The position numbers and the translations under genes are program-made. From Clitoria ternatea (lineage: Eukaryota > Streptophyta > Magnoliopsida > Fabales > Fabaceae), in NCBI GenBank assembly GCA_037962975.1, contig CM075674.1, positions 41,864,501 through 41,928,500 of the forward strand: a stretch of DNA of 64,000 nucleotides, given 5' to 3'. The number at the start of each line of letters is the position of its first letter. Positions within the stretch are counted from its first letter, which is position 1. This document shows, in pieces, positions 9,739-19,489 of this stretch. The notes beneath the pieces were generated by a model that did no database searches, was not told where the DNA came from, and saw nothing but the letters and a program-made list of their open reading frames with translations.

Positions 9739-10034
9739 GAATCGATTCATTGGTGGGAGGAATCGATTCATGCTTTCCAAAATGCAATCCTGGGCCAAAA
9801 ATAACCGTATGAATCGATTCATTTAGGGAAAGAATCGATTCAATGCTGTTGGAACCCGTATGAATCGATTCAATTGCTTGTGAATCGATTCATTTTGCAA
9901 AATTTCACTTCCTGGGTGCATTATATTCGTATGAATCGATTCAGGAGGGCTATGAATCGATTCAAACCACTTGAAATTGATTTTTTGGGGCTGTTCCACG
10001 CATGAATCGATTCATGCATGTGTTGAATCGATTC
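9739..10034. repeat. Ten phased GAATCGATTC palindromes in U3
   Basis: Ten exact GAATCGATTC palindromes form five pairs. Centres are at 9743, 9764, 9815, 9836, 9866, 9886, 9937, 9958, 10008 and 10029. Successive gaps are 21, 51, 21, 30, 20, 51, 21, 50 and 21 bp. The spacers are poorly conserved apart from GGGCCA/GGGTGCA-type words. They lie just upstream of the TATA box in element orientation. Confidence 0.9.
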
Positions 10035-10109
10035 ATGATGCTGTTTGGTGCTTTTTCATTCTCCTTTTTACTCATCACAAACTTGCTCGCGTATTTGAGG
10101 GCTGATGCG

Positions 10110-10592
10110 TGCCAAATTTGAAAAAGAGTCCAACATAAAAGTTGTAGATCTTTCTCTTATCTTTAATTTGATATATGACACAAAAATTTCCATCAAGAAA
10201 CGAGAGAGATATGGCCCATCTACAAAAACTGCTCCAGAGTGTGACGAAAATACATTTGCAAGCAAAATAAATTCACTGGGCAAAATGGGTGGAGAATTAG
10301 CTTTTGTGGCCTTCATGAAGTTTGTAGATCTCTTTGATGTGGAGCCATAGAAAAAAGAATGGGGTCATTTGAGTATCATATGAGGGAGATATGATTTTTT
10401 TCTTAAAGATGTGCAGAGCAGTCATGAAACTGGAGCAAGTCTAGGAAGATTATTAAAACTGTATCAATTGGTAAGGATTCAGCCTTCAAGGTCTTCACAA
10501 AAGTCGTAGACAATCTTGTTACGAAAATTTAGAGACCGGGTTTGCGCAAATCAAAGATCGTATGAAGGAGTTATGAATTTTCAAATGAACCA
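10110..10592 (-). repeat. ~181-bp periodic LTR module (three degenerate copies)
   Basis: On the minus strand a motif close to CATATCTCyCTCATA recurs with its CAT at 10575, 10393 and 10213, about 181 bp apart. Each is followed by an ATCTACAA-like word and a TTCATGAAGG-like word. The whole stretch aligns by eye at roughly 60 percent with 48309-48790 and 59791-60270 in the Tekay-type element C, in the same orientation relative to the element. Confidence 0.75.
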
Positions 10593-10650
10593 TGCGCATG
10601 AAAGAGTGCCCAAAAGATGGAACTGTACCAATTGGCCGGACAAAAAGAGG

Positions 10651-11087
10651 TGTTCACATATATTATAAGACAGTATATGATTACGGAGTGTTTACGGGGT
10701 CAGGTTGCCCATACCTCTTCTGATTGATTATCGGGTTGTTAGTTATTGACCGGGGTTGAGAGAAATGTCCATAGTCAACCGATGATTTCAGACTCCGGTT
10801 ATGACTTACCAGTTCTTATTGGTGACGTGGTGCGGTGCTTAGAACCTCGTCCATTTCAGGTTGCCATCCCGGATCATATTTTATTATGTTTTTCAAAAAA
10901 AAGGAAAAAAATAAAAAAATTGCATAGTGATTGTTGGAATAGTAACTCTTCTCCATTTCTATAAATACTCAATCTCTCTTCATTTCCTACCACACCTCTC
11001 CTTTCATCAACATTCTTCCATAATTCTTCTCAAGCAATGACCAATGGATGCCGAAGCCAAGAGGAAAGAATAAGGGAGGGAAACCAA
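10651..11087. other. Unassigned gap between the two Ogre LTRs
   Basis: About 440 bases that I cannot place in either Ogre element with confidence. It contains a TATA-like box, a pyrimidine-rich leader and a tiny ORF. It could be the outer part of one LTR, a fragment of another LTR, or a host promoter remnant. The word CAGGTTGCC(C/A)AT occurs twice (near 10700 and 10858). Confidence 0.4.
10960..10968 (+). promoter_or_regulatory. TATA-like box in the inter-Ogre gap
   Basis: TATAAATAC is followed by about 70 bases of C/T-rich leader-like sequence and then an ATG at 11037. The layout resembles a plant core promoter, but LTR promoters look alike. Confidence 0.4.
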
Positions 11088-11123
11088 TGTTTTGTGATTA
11101 CCTTTTTGCTCCTTATAGTATGA
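11037..11123 (+). CDS. Possible 28-codon ORF, unknown
   Basis: An ATG 77 bases after the TATA-like box opens 28 codons: a charged N-terminus (MTNGCRSQEERIREGN) and a hydrophobic tail (CFVITFLLLIV). I do not recognise the peptide. The possible start of the Ogre 2 LTR (11088) would fall within it, so it may be a chance ORF or a chimera created by the insertion. Confidence 0.15.
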   Translation: MTNGCRSQEERIREGNQCFVITFLLLIV

Positions 11124-11534
11124 GTAATAATTTATCTTTATTGGGTACTTTATTTATGGCCACATGTGTAATAAATAATTTATGTTTCCATAAGAGTAAG
11201 TGATTACTCATTTATATTCAAAATTTTAAAAAAAATTGAATTTTTTTTTAAAAAAAGGCCCAAAAAAATCAGATATGAAAAAAAGGTCCAAAAAAAATTA
11301 GATCTAAAAAAACAAAAATGGACCAAAAAAAGTCTAAAAAAATGGGCCAAAAAAATAAATAAAATGAAAGTCATAATTAACAAAAAAGAAAAAGGTGTTT
11401 AGTGGTTATTGTTGGTGAGACCTAGTTTGGTTGGATAATTGGAGAAAATTGGGGAAATTGACATCAAATTTGGATAAATTAGAAAAGTAGGAAAGTGATG
11501 TCATTTTATAGGGAATCCAAGGCCAATTTTCTTC

Positions 11535-11543
11535 TATAAATAG
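11535..11543 (+). promoter_or_regulatory. TATA box of Ogre 2 LTR
   Basis: TATAAATAG, followed by a G/A-rich leader. It is probably the element promoter. Confidence 0.55.
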
Positions 11544-11879
11544 AAGGTGATGTTAAGGTATTTGGGGGAGGAAGAATAAAAAAGAGGTGAAAGAGTGCTA
11601 AATTTTTAAGAGATTTCTTAGAAGTTTTTGTTTCTTAAAATTTTGTTACGTAATCATACTTAGGAAAATGAGTGTATCATTCTAGTATGTCTTAGTATGT
11701 GAGTTTTGTGAGCCAAAATACTATCTAAGAGTTGTAACCGGTGTCCAAACACCCTTTAATCGAGTCCAAACGAAGCCAAAAGCAAAGGAAATCTACACGA
11801 AATTGATTTCTCGACTTCCATTCTGGTTCCTCTTTAATTGTTCTTGTACTAAGGTATTTTTTTATTAATACAAGGATGT

Positions 11880-12800
11880 TTATTTATCTTTATTTATTCA
11901 TATTTATTTAATTGTTATTTATTTTTCTGTACTTTTATTTTTCTTTATTTATATTCGTGCACTTTATCTGTTTATTTATTTTTCTATAGTTATTTATCTG
12001 TTTATTTATTTTTCTATATTTTCATCTTTATTTATTTATTTATTTGTACATGTATTTCTCTTTATTTATTTTTTCACACTTTCATTTTTCTTTATTTACT
12101 TTTTTGTACTTTTATTTTTGTTAATTTATTTTTCTACACTTTATTTATCCGCACTTTATATCTCTGTAATTATTAATTAATTTATTTATTTTTTACAATT
12201 TTATTTTTATTTATTTATTGTTCTGCCCTTTTATTTTTATTTATTTATTTTTTTGCCCCTTTATTTTTTTGTATTTATTTTACTGCCCTTTTATTTTTAT
12301 TTATTTATTTTTCTACCTTTTTATTTTTATTTATTTATTTTTATGCCCTTTATTTTTATGTATTTATATTTCTACCCTTTTATTTCTATTTATTTATTTT
12401 TCTTCTCTTATTTTTATGTATTTATGTTTTTGCCCTTTTACTTCCATGTATTTATTTTTGTGCCCTTTATTTTTATGTATTTATTTTTTTGCCTTTTTAT
12501 CTTATTTATTTATCTTCTTGCACTGTTCTTTTCATTTATTTATTTTTATGCGCTTTTATTTTTATTTATTTATTTTTCTGCACTTTTATCTTTATTTATT
12601 TATCTTACTGCACTTTTATTTTTATTTTTTTGTTTTATTGCAATTTATTTATTTTTTAATATTTTATTTTCCTGCAGTTATTTATTTATTCATTTATTTT
12701 CTTACACTTCTATCTTCATTTTTTTATTTTCTTTATTTTTTGCACTTTTATTGCATTTTTCTATACTTTTTTCTTCCATCCTTTATTTTTTTTACCTTAT
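11880..12800 (+). repeat. T-rich degenerate tandem repeat in Ogre 2 LTR
   Basis: About 0.9 kb of diverged repeats of a TTTATTTATTTTTCTGCACT-like unit, period roughly 35-40 bases. Its bias creates spurious Phe/Tyr/Ile-rich ORFs of about 200 codons in two frames. Confidence 0.8.
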
Positions 12801-13793
12801 TTATTTACCCTATAATAATTTTGAAATTATCTTTTACATAACCATTTAATTTTATGCTTCATATATATACGATTTCTTGAGTTTTGTTTTAAATAATTAT
12901 TTACTTATTATTATTTATCTTTTCATTTTTCTCTTATCTACCCATATTATTTTATTTGTTTTTTCTTTGCTTGATAATTTTTGAATTGTTTATTTACATA
13001 ATTACCCATTTTATTTATTGAGTTTGAAATAAAATTAATATAGATGAGACATCTTATTAATCTTATTTTTTTATTTTTAAAAAATAATTGAATAAATTTC
13101 ATTTGTTAATTTTAATTACTTAAGTGTATATATTTCTTTATTTTCATATTGATGTATTGAATTCCATTTTTTCCTTTTATGTCTATTCCTTTTTTTTACC
13201 TTTTTCATTTATTTGTTTTTTTATGAACCATGTATTTCCCGATAAAATCAATGGATTGTCTTTTTCATTTACTAGAAAATAATGGAGACGAGACGTCTCA
13301 TTGTATTTTTATTTATTTTACTGTCTTTTAACCACTGATTTGTTTATTTCTTTTCTTTGAACTAAAAATGATGAAAATTTAGGTGATGTGTTTTATATTT
13401 AATTTTGTTTTATATTTTTTAAAAAAATATCCTCGTTATTATGTATATTGTCTGTAAATAGCACTTATCATTATTGTTTTTTTATGAAGGGTGAAATATT
13501 TAATAATTATTTTTTCTAAATGATCAATTTGGGTAACTATTTTTTTTACGAACAGTGTGGGGTGCTAATACCTTCGCCTCCTATAATTCGACTCCTAGAC
13601 TAAACAAAATCTAATTTTTTTTTAAAAAAGCTAGTGTTGTTTAAAGGTTTTCCTAATATTTTCCTTAATAAATATTAGTGGCGACTCCTTGAACCCTTTA
13701 TTTTCTTTAGGCCTTCCAAGGGCCTCATTTCAATGCAGTTTCAATTTTCTTTTATTGTCTTTAACCAGTCCGCGCCGCGCGTCGGGACCCTGG

Positions 13794-13812
13794 TGGCGAC
13801 TCCACTGGGGAC
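13794..13812 (+). other. Ogre 2 primer binding site
   Basis: TGGCGACTCCACTGGGGAC, identical to the Ogre 1 site at 8183-8165. It marks the LTR/leader boundary. Confidence 0.75.
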
Positions 13813-14593
13813 ATTTTGAGAGTCAAGCCCGTTAAATTGATCTTGTGTATTTTATTGATTGTTAATTATTTCATCTTTCATATTTATTTATTATGTTATT
13901 CTCGTTCATCTAATCTTCTATTTATTTTAGATTTTATATTATTTTCTTTGCTTCTTTATTGTTTTACTTTAGAACCATAGGGTAGAAGACATGTGATATT
14001 TAGTTTGCCTTATGTTTGTTCATTGTGAAGAATGGGTAAAAATCCAGGTATGAATGCCCCACACACTTCACATTCACCATAATGCACACACTATTAAAAG
14101 GGACTATATTCCCGGGCCCCGTAAAAGACATAGGCTAGGGGAGATTATTAGCGGTGTCATTTAGGACGATACGTCCTACCATGATTCACGTGTCGGGGTG
14201 TTATCTTAGTTATGATGTCCGCACTAAGTAGGATTTTCTACTTTTTGCATAAGACTCATAGCTAAAGATCAGAGCTCCAGTGACCTTCTTAGAACCAATT
14301 AGAACAATCACCTTTTAAGGAAACACGGTTAAAGAGCCTTAGAGCCAATTAGGTGGATACCTTGTCTAAGACACAATTGGGCAAACATTCCTTTTATCTT
14401 TTATTCATTCGCACAAAGTTTTCTTTTTCTAAAAAAATCATAAAAAATGTACATTTTCTATACTTAAGTCATGATAAATATTATCACATTGTTATGTGAG
14501 GATGATATTTATCAAACATTTTTCTTTGTTAATTTGATTCATTTATTTCTTTTGTTAAAGGTGAAATTTAAACATTGGTAAGTATCATAAAAA
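13813..14593 (+). other. Ogre 2 leader
   Basis: Untranslated leader without long ORFs, homologous in blocks to 7102-8163. It runs up to the ORF1 start codon, where element B inserted. Confidence 0.65.
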
Positions 14594-14598
14594 AATGG

Positions 14599-15398
14599 TG
14601 ATCCGATCTGGATACCGGCCCCGATCTTGTGACGTCAGAGTGACCTCATATAAGGAAAACCGGTGTCCTGGTTCAACATTACCACACCGGATATCCGATG
14701 TCTGGCCTTCCGTTCTCATCTCACAACCGCCCCACTTATTTTCTCTATAACGGATCATTGTTCATTTTCACAGAACACTTATATAACTGTTAGTTTCTCA
14801 GTCACAGCGAGATAAGAGCCCCTAATAACTTATCAGCGAAGATACTGAATGTAGCAAAATATGTCACGTCAATGGCCTCAGAAAGCAAGTACATGTGTCA
14901 GCAGATTATGCGGAAAGGTGATTATCCTCTCTTCTTCCTATGGGATCGTACTCTGATAATTGACCTACCCCCCTGACACACTCTGAGTACTGAGCCACTT
15001 TGATTGACACACTTCACACGCTATCAGAACCAAGGGGCCCACTTGCACCCAACGATTCATTTCCTACGTTCAACTATAAATAGCTCATTTCAATACACAT
15101 GCAAGGTGATGTTGTTCTAACTTACGCTTTACTATTACATCGCTTGAGCATTCACTGAGTTCTTACACTCTTCTAACTTGAGCGTCGGAGAATCTTCGCA
15201 GGTGGCACCACCTTTCGCCCCCCTGCAACGCGAAACGCTGGTGTGAAGGATCTCCAGGACAACAAGACCGGCTTCTCCCACTGAGAGACCGGATTAATAC
15301 ACCGGATACTCACTGTTCCGGTGTGCAAACCCTAAAAACACCTATATTCTTGTGGCTGGTCCCACACCGGATCCTAGACCCTGGTTCAGACCAGTTCA
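14599..15398 (+). repeat. Element B 5' LTR
   Basis: 800 bp, starting TGATCCGATC and ending CCAGTTCA. TATAAATAG at 15075-15083 is the probable promoter. Confidence 0.95.
15075..15083 (+). promoter_or_regulatory. TATA box of element B 5' LTR
   Basis: TATAAATAG; the same box is at 26317-26325 in the 3' LTR. Confidence 0.7.
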
Positions 15399-15399
15399 T

Positions 15400-15417
15400 T
15401 GGCACGCCCAGTGGGAC
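15400..15417 (+). other. Element B primer binding site
   Basis: TGGCACGCCCAGTGGGAC starts two bases after the LTR, where the primer site belongs. I could not name the tRNA with confidence. Confidence 0.6.
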
Positions 15418-15460
15418 TCGTTAGAGTTATTCCCATTTTCGCAGAAGTTTGGTTGTCACG

Positions 15461-15898
15461 ATGGAAGGTGATGGGAGAGATTTCATTGATGGTCACGTGG
15501 AGGATGTGACCCATCAACAGACTGGAAGGAGACTTGTCTTTGAGTCCCCTGTAACTCAAACCCGGAGGATGGTGCAAGTGCAAACGCCTGACCCTCGCGA
15601 TGAGGTTATCAGGCAACTCAGGGAGGAGCTGATGGAGTTGAAGCGGGAGAGAGGAGAAGCTGGGGACAGGGTAATGTCCCATGCAGAAGAGACTCACCAC
15701 GCATCAGCGAGGGGTAGGTCTACAGCCCTCCAGTATTCGAAGATCCCCACGTATGAAGAGAGAGAGCAGACTCAAGACTCTGGTGATAGAGTCAGTACCA
15801 GGAGAAGGGAGCAGGCGGTGGTGACTTCAGGGACGTACAAGCTCAGTGTCCCTTTCTCAAGAAGACTGATGAGCATTGCCATCCCGAAACATTTGTAA
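15461..15898 (+). CDS. Element B gag, N-terminal part before in-frame stop
   Basis: The best start is the ATG at 15461 (MEGDGRDFIDG), 44 bases after the primer site. The protein is charged and includes a short coiled coil (EVIRQLREELMELKRERGE). It ends at TAA 15896-15898. The same frame continues without pause into the gag domain, so this TAA is a nonsense mutation inside gag rather than its natural end. The segment is the variable N-terminus of Tat-type gag; the capsid domain lies after the stop. Confidence 0.75.
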   Translation: MEGDGRDFIDGHVEDVTHQQTGRRLVFESPVTQTRRMVQVQTPDPRDEVIRQLREELMELKRERGEAGDRVMSHAEETHHASARGRSTALQYSKIPTYEEREQTQDSGDRVSTRRREQAVVTSGTYKLSVPFSRRLMSIAIPKHL

Positions 15899-18800
15899 AC
15901 AACTCAGCCACTGTCGATAGGCAAGTATAATGGAGAAACCGATCCCACTAAGCATTTGGATGCTTATGTGTATGAAGCTATGTATTTGGGAGCAGATGAA
16001 GATGTTATGTGTAGGATGTTCCCAAGAACACTAACGGAGGAGGCTCTCAGCTGGTTTAAAAGCTTACCCTCAGGATCTATAGACTCTTGGGAGGAAATGG
16101 CCGCTGCATTTGAAAGCCATTTTGTCATCTCTAGGGATATCCCAAGAACTTCTCACACCCTGGCCCAGATAAGGCAGGGAGAAACTGAAACTCTTAAGGA
16201 GTTCTTGAAAAGGTTTTATAAGGAGGCAGCTTTGGTCCCCAACCTGACGGAGGCCATACAACTTCATATTGTAGTGGAAGCTCTTCAGCCTGGTTCAGCC
16301 TTTGCCCTATCTTTGGCAAAGAGCCCCCCAACAACCTTCGAGGAGTTTCAAAGGAAAGCTTCCAAATACGTGGGCATAGAGATACATCTGGAGGCAACCG
16401 CAACAAGAATGAAGCCTTCAGTACCTACTCAGCAGCCATGGAGAGAAAAGGAGAGAGTGAGACCTGAGAAGCATGCCTTTAGAGAAGACTTTGTAAACGC
16501 TCGCCCGCATCCACGAGATAGGCGTGTATCATCGTTCAACAACTATGCTCCGTTGAACACCAGGCACTCCCAAATCATGAGGGAGGTTGGTTGGCCAACG
16601 TTGAACGTCTTTGGTATAAGGAAACCATCCCCAGTCAAGAGGGGTGGTAACCCACGCAAGTATTGCACTTTCCATGAACAGACAGGACACAATACTGATG
16701 AGTGCAAGGCATTAAAGAATACGGTGGAAACTCTCATTCGAGAAGGAAAGCTGAAGCAGTATTTGTTCAAGGAGAAATCTGTAGACGAGCCTCAGAGGAT
16801 GGAAAAAAGGAGTAGAGATCCTAATGACGAAGATGATAATACACGTAATCCAGCAAGGAAGTTCACTGCAGCTGAAAAGCAGAAGGGAGTACTGATTGCT
16901 GAAGGTGCCCAACAAAATAACATGCCCCAGCAGCAGAGGCAGGGAAGACGGGAAGTGATTGAGATGATAGCTGGAGGATTTGCGGGAGGAGGAGCGTCAA
17001 TCACAGCACGAAAGAATCACCACAGGATGATTCTGTCTGTCCAGGGCAAACCAAGGGATAACCGCCCTTTCAGGGACGGTATGGCAGCTCCGACGGTGTC
17101 ATTTACTGATGATGACTTTGGCCCAACAATTCCAGGAGGTGATGATGCAGTAGTTATCGTGGCAGTCATAGCCAACAAGGATGTCAAGAGGATCCTCGTC
17201 GATCAGGGAAGTTCTTGTGATGTTATCTTTTATAATTGTTTCAAACGAATGGGTTTCAATGATGCAGATTTACAACCTTACACGCAAGAACTCACAGCGT
17301 TTAATGGGGCCAAGCAACCCACCAAGGGGTATCTTGACACTCTGATTTCTTTTGAAGGAGAGCCTGGAGCGAGAACAGTCAAGTCAAGAATTCTGGTGAT
17401 TGATGTGGAATCCCCACACAACGGTATCATAGGCCATCCTACACTGAATGCGATGGAAGCAATTGTATCCACTCCTCACCTCTTGATCAAATTCATTGAC
17501 AAGGACAACGGTGTGTCCTCTCTCTATGGTGATCAGGAGATGGCTCGATATTGTTATAACCTGAGCCTCAACATGGTCAAGTTGGAAGCATTCAACAAGA
17601 AGAGGAAGCTGAACGACGGAGGAACAGTGGCAGGGTCTTTCAGTCTAATTGATCTGGACCCCAGAGCGGAATCGAAGATTGATCCACTCAATCTCTCTAA
17701 GCCCACACCGGATGGTGGTTCCAGGGATGTTGTCTTAGAGGATTCCCCAGAGAAGGTCACGCACATCAATGATAAGCTGGAGTTTGCTATGGAGCAACGC
17801 TTATTAGCCCTTCTGCAGGAGTTCAAGGATCTTTTTGCATGGACAGCAGCAGACATGCCTGGGATGGACCCTGATTTCTGTTGCCACAAGCTTGCTGTGT
17901 ACCCTGAAACAAGACTGGTGGCCCAGAAGAAGAGGAGGTTGGGACTGGAGAAGCAGAGGGCAGCTTGTGAGCAGACAGAGGAGTTGTTGAAAGCGGGCTT
18001 TATAAGAGAGATACGCTACTCTTCTTGGCTTTCTAATGTAGTTATGGTGCAGAAAGCTAATGGCAAATGGAGAATATGCACAGATTATGTGGATCTTAAC
18101 CGTTGCTGCCCCAAGGATCCATATCCCCTGCCCAACATTGATCGCATGGTGGATGATTCATCTGGTTACCAGTACCTCAGTTTCATGGATGCTTATTTGG
18201 GGTATAACCAGATTCCGATGTGGGAGGGAGACCAAGAGAAAACTGCCTTTATCAATGACCGCGGTGTTTTCTGCTACACCGTCATGCCTTTTGGATTGAA
18301 GAACGCCGGCGCTACCTATCAGCGCATGATTAACAAAGTCTTTGAAGGGATGCACACCAGGCTGGTCGAAGTTTATATAGATGATATTATAGCCAAAACG
18401 TCCACTGGAAGAGACCACATTGAAGATCTGCGCCAAGTTTTCACTAGGCTTCGACAGTACAACATGAGGTTAAACCCCTTAAAATGCACCTTTGCCGTTC
18501 CAGCTGGGAAATTCTTGGGATTCATGTTGACCCAGCGAGGCATTGAGGCTAACCCTGGGAAGTGTCAAGCAATCTTGGATATGCAGAGCCCCAGGAGCCT
18601 GAGGGAAGTCCAATCATTGAATGGGAAGGTAGCCGCTCTGGCTCGTTTCATGCCCAAAATGGCACACAGATCCCTTCCCCTGTATAAGGCATTGAAGAAA
18701 CACAAGAATTTTGAATGGGGAGAGGAGCAAGAACAAGCCTTCCAGCAACTCAAGGCCGTTCTCTCGAGTCCACCAATTTTGGTTAAGCCTGACCCTGGTG

Positions 18801-19489
18801 AGACTTTGATCTTGTATTTAGCAATCTCTGATGAAGCCCTAGGCGTGGCCTTGGTTAAAGAAACCCCTGAAGGGCAGAGGCCGGTGTACTTTACTAGTAA
18901 GACGCTTCAGGGGGCGGAAGGAAGGTATCAGAAGATTGAGAAAGCTTCTCTAGCAGTCGTGTGGGCATCACGACGGTTGAGGCCCTATTTCCACGCGCAC
19001 CCAGTACTGGTGAGAACGGATTTGCCTCTCCGTTCAGTGCTTAGCAAGCCAGACCTCGCCGGAAGGATGATAAAATGGTCTATCGAGTTGTCTGAATTTG
19101 AAATTTCGTATGAGCCTCGAGGAGCCATCAAGGCGCAAGTGTTGGCTGATTTTGTTGTAGAGATGACTGGGGCGGACCCTGCCACCCCTCGAGCGTATTG
19201 GACCATTTACGTTGATGGATCGTCGAATAGCAAAGGTTGTGGAGCAGGTGTTGTGGTAGAAAGTGATGATGGTGTACACCTAGAAATTTCCCTCCGATTC
19301 AATTTCAAGACCTCCAACAACCAGGCTGAATACGAAGCATGCTTGGCTGGTCTCCATGCGGCGATTGACATCGGAGCATCAGCAGTCATACTATGTAGTG
19401 ATTCTCAATTGGTGATTTCGCAGATCCAGGGGGAGTACCAAGCGAAGGAGCCGCAACTTCAATTGTACTTGAATTGTTTAATAAGTTGA
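15899..19489 (+). CDS. Element B gag-protease-RT-RNase H polyprotein
   Basis: One open frame of almost 1200 codons in phase with the N-terminal segment. In order: retrotransposon gag domain (about 15930-16400, with EEALSWFKSLP and FLKRFYKEA motifs); a Cys-His knuckle CTFHEQTGHNTDEC (16664-16705); aspartic protease with VDQGSS at about 17200; RT with ICTDYVDLNRCCPKDPYPLP, FMDAYLGYNQIPM and YIDD (18374-18385); a first RNase H domain to about 19150; and a second, archaeal-type RNase H from about 19205 (IYVDGSSN, NNQAEYEAC, CSDSQLVISQ). The Leu in FMDAYLGYNQ replaces the usual Ser. The frame ends at TGA 19487-19489 only because one base is missing near 19474; the next frame carries on with integrase. 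Confidence 0.9.
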   Translation, partial: TTQPLSIGKYNGETDPTKHLDAYVYEAMYLGADEDVMCRMFPRTLTEEALSWFKSLPSGSIDSWEEMAAAFESHFVISRDIPRTSHTLAQIRQGETETLKEFLKRFYKEAALVPNLTEAIQLHIVVEALQPGSAFALSLAKSPPTTFEEFQRKASKYVGIEIHLEATATRMKPSVPTQQPWREKERVRPEKHAFREDFVNARPHPRDRRVSSFNNYAPLNTRHSQIMREVGWPTLNVFGIRKPSPVKRGGNPRKYCTFHEQTGHNTDECKALKNTVETLIREGKLKQYLFKEKSVDEPQRMEKRSRDPNDEDDNTRNPARKFTAAEKQKGVLIAEGAQQNNMPQQQRQGRREVIEMIAGGFAGGGASITARKNHHRMILSVQGKPRDNRPFRDGMAAPTVSFTDDDFGPTIPGGDDAVVIVAVIANKDVKRILVDQGSSCDVIFYNCFKRMGFNDADLQPYTQELTAFNGAKQPTKGYLDTLISFEGEPGARTVKSRILVIDVESPHNGIIGHPTLNAMEAIVSTPHLLIKFIDKDNGVSSLYGDQEMARYCYNLSLNMVKLEAFNKKRKLNDGGTVAGSFSLIDLDPRAESKIDPLNLSKPTPDGGSRDVVLEDSPEKVTHINDKLEFAMEQRLLALLQEFKDLFAWTAADMPGMDPDFCCHKLAVYPETRLVAQKKRRLGLEKQRAACEQTEELLKAGFIREIRYSSWLSNVVMVQKANGKWRICTDYVDLNRCCPKDPYPLPNIDRMVDDSSGYQYLSFMDAYLGYNQIPMWEGDQEKTAFINDRGVFCYTVMPFGLKNAGATYQRMINKVFEGMHTRLVEVYIDDIIAKTSTGRDHIEDLRQVFTRLRQYNMRLNPLKCTFAVPAGKFLGFMLTQRGIEANPGKCQAILDMQSPRSLREVQSLNGKVAALARFMPKMAHRSLPLYKALKKHKNFEWGEEQEQAFQQLKAVLSSPPILVKPDPGETLILYLAISDEALGVALVKETPEGQRPVYFTSKTLQGAEGRYQKIEKASLAVVWASRRLRPYFHAHPVLVRTDLPLRSVLSKPDLAGRMIKWSIELSEFEISYEPRGAIKAQVLADFVVEMTGADPATPRAYWTIYVDGSSNSKGCGAGVVVESDDGVHLEISLRFNFKTSNNQAEYEACLAGLHAAIDIGASAVILCSDSQLVISQIQGEYQAKEPQLQLYLNCLIS

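Larger units (their letters stand above)
1..10650 (-). mobile_element. Ogre-like Ty3/gypsy LTR retrotransposon 1, left part outside window
   Basis: Read on the minus strand, the order is LTR (10650-8186), primer site (8183-8165), leader, ORF1 (7101-5170), gag (4920-3310), protease (3294-1261), intron (1264-1094) and reverse transcriptase (1093 to the edge). An extra ORF upstream of gag and an intron before RT are known hallmarks of Ogre elements of the Tat lineage in legumes. The only coding lesion I see is one in-frame TAG at 3312-3310. The integrase and the 3' LTR lie beyond position 1. The right boundary near 10650 is a guess based on a possible CA terminus; no second LTR is available to fix it. 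Confidence 0.85.
8186..10650 (-). repeat. Ogre 1 5' LTR (outer end approximate)
   Basis: In element orientation the LTR runs from about 10650 to 8186 and ends in CA just before the primer site. It holds in order the ~181-bp periodic module (10592-10110), ten GAATCGATTC palindromes (10034-9739), a TATA box (9547-9539), a pyrimidine-rich leader with spurious ORFs, an AT-rich TTA run (9100-9165) and two copies of an ACGT repeat. Its last ~200 bases resemble the end of the Ogre 2 LTR (shared GGGTGCTAATACCTTC word). The promoter should sit at the TATA box, with U3 to its right. The outer end is unproven. Confidence 0.65.
11088..13793 (+). repeat. Ogre 2 5' LTR (left end uncertain)
   Basis: The right end is fixed by the primer site at 13794 and resembles the Ogre 1 LTR end (GGGTGCTAATACCTTCGCC near 13560). 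A TATA box lies at 11535. Most of the transcribed part is AT-rich, including a long TTTATTTATTTTT-type array. The left end at a TG near 11088 is a guess. The terminal CA is not present, so the LTR end has mutated or lies a few bases away. Confidence 0.6.

Noticed and set aside
10746..10964. 72-codon ORF in the inter-Ogre gap
   Set aside because: It ends across the TATA-like box, has no recognisable domain and starts without support.
12218..12849. Two overlapping ORFs of about 200 codons rich in Phe, Tyr and Ile, looking like membrane proteins
   Set aside because: They are translations of the TTTATTTATTTTT-type repeat in two frames at once, with no domain and no gene-like context.
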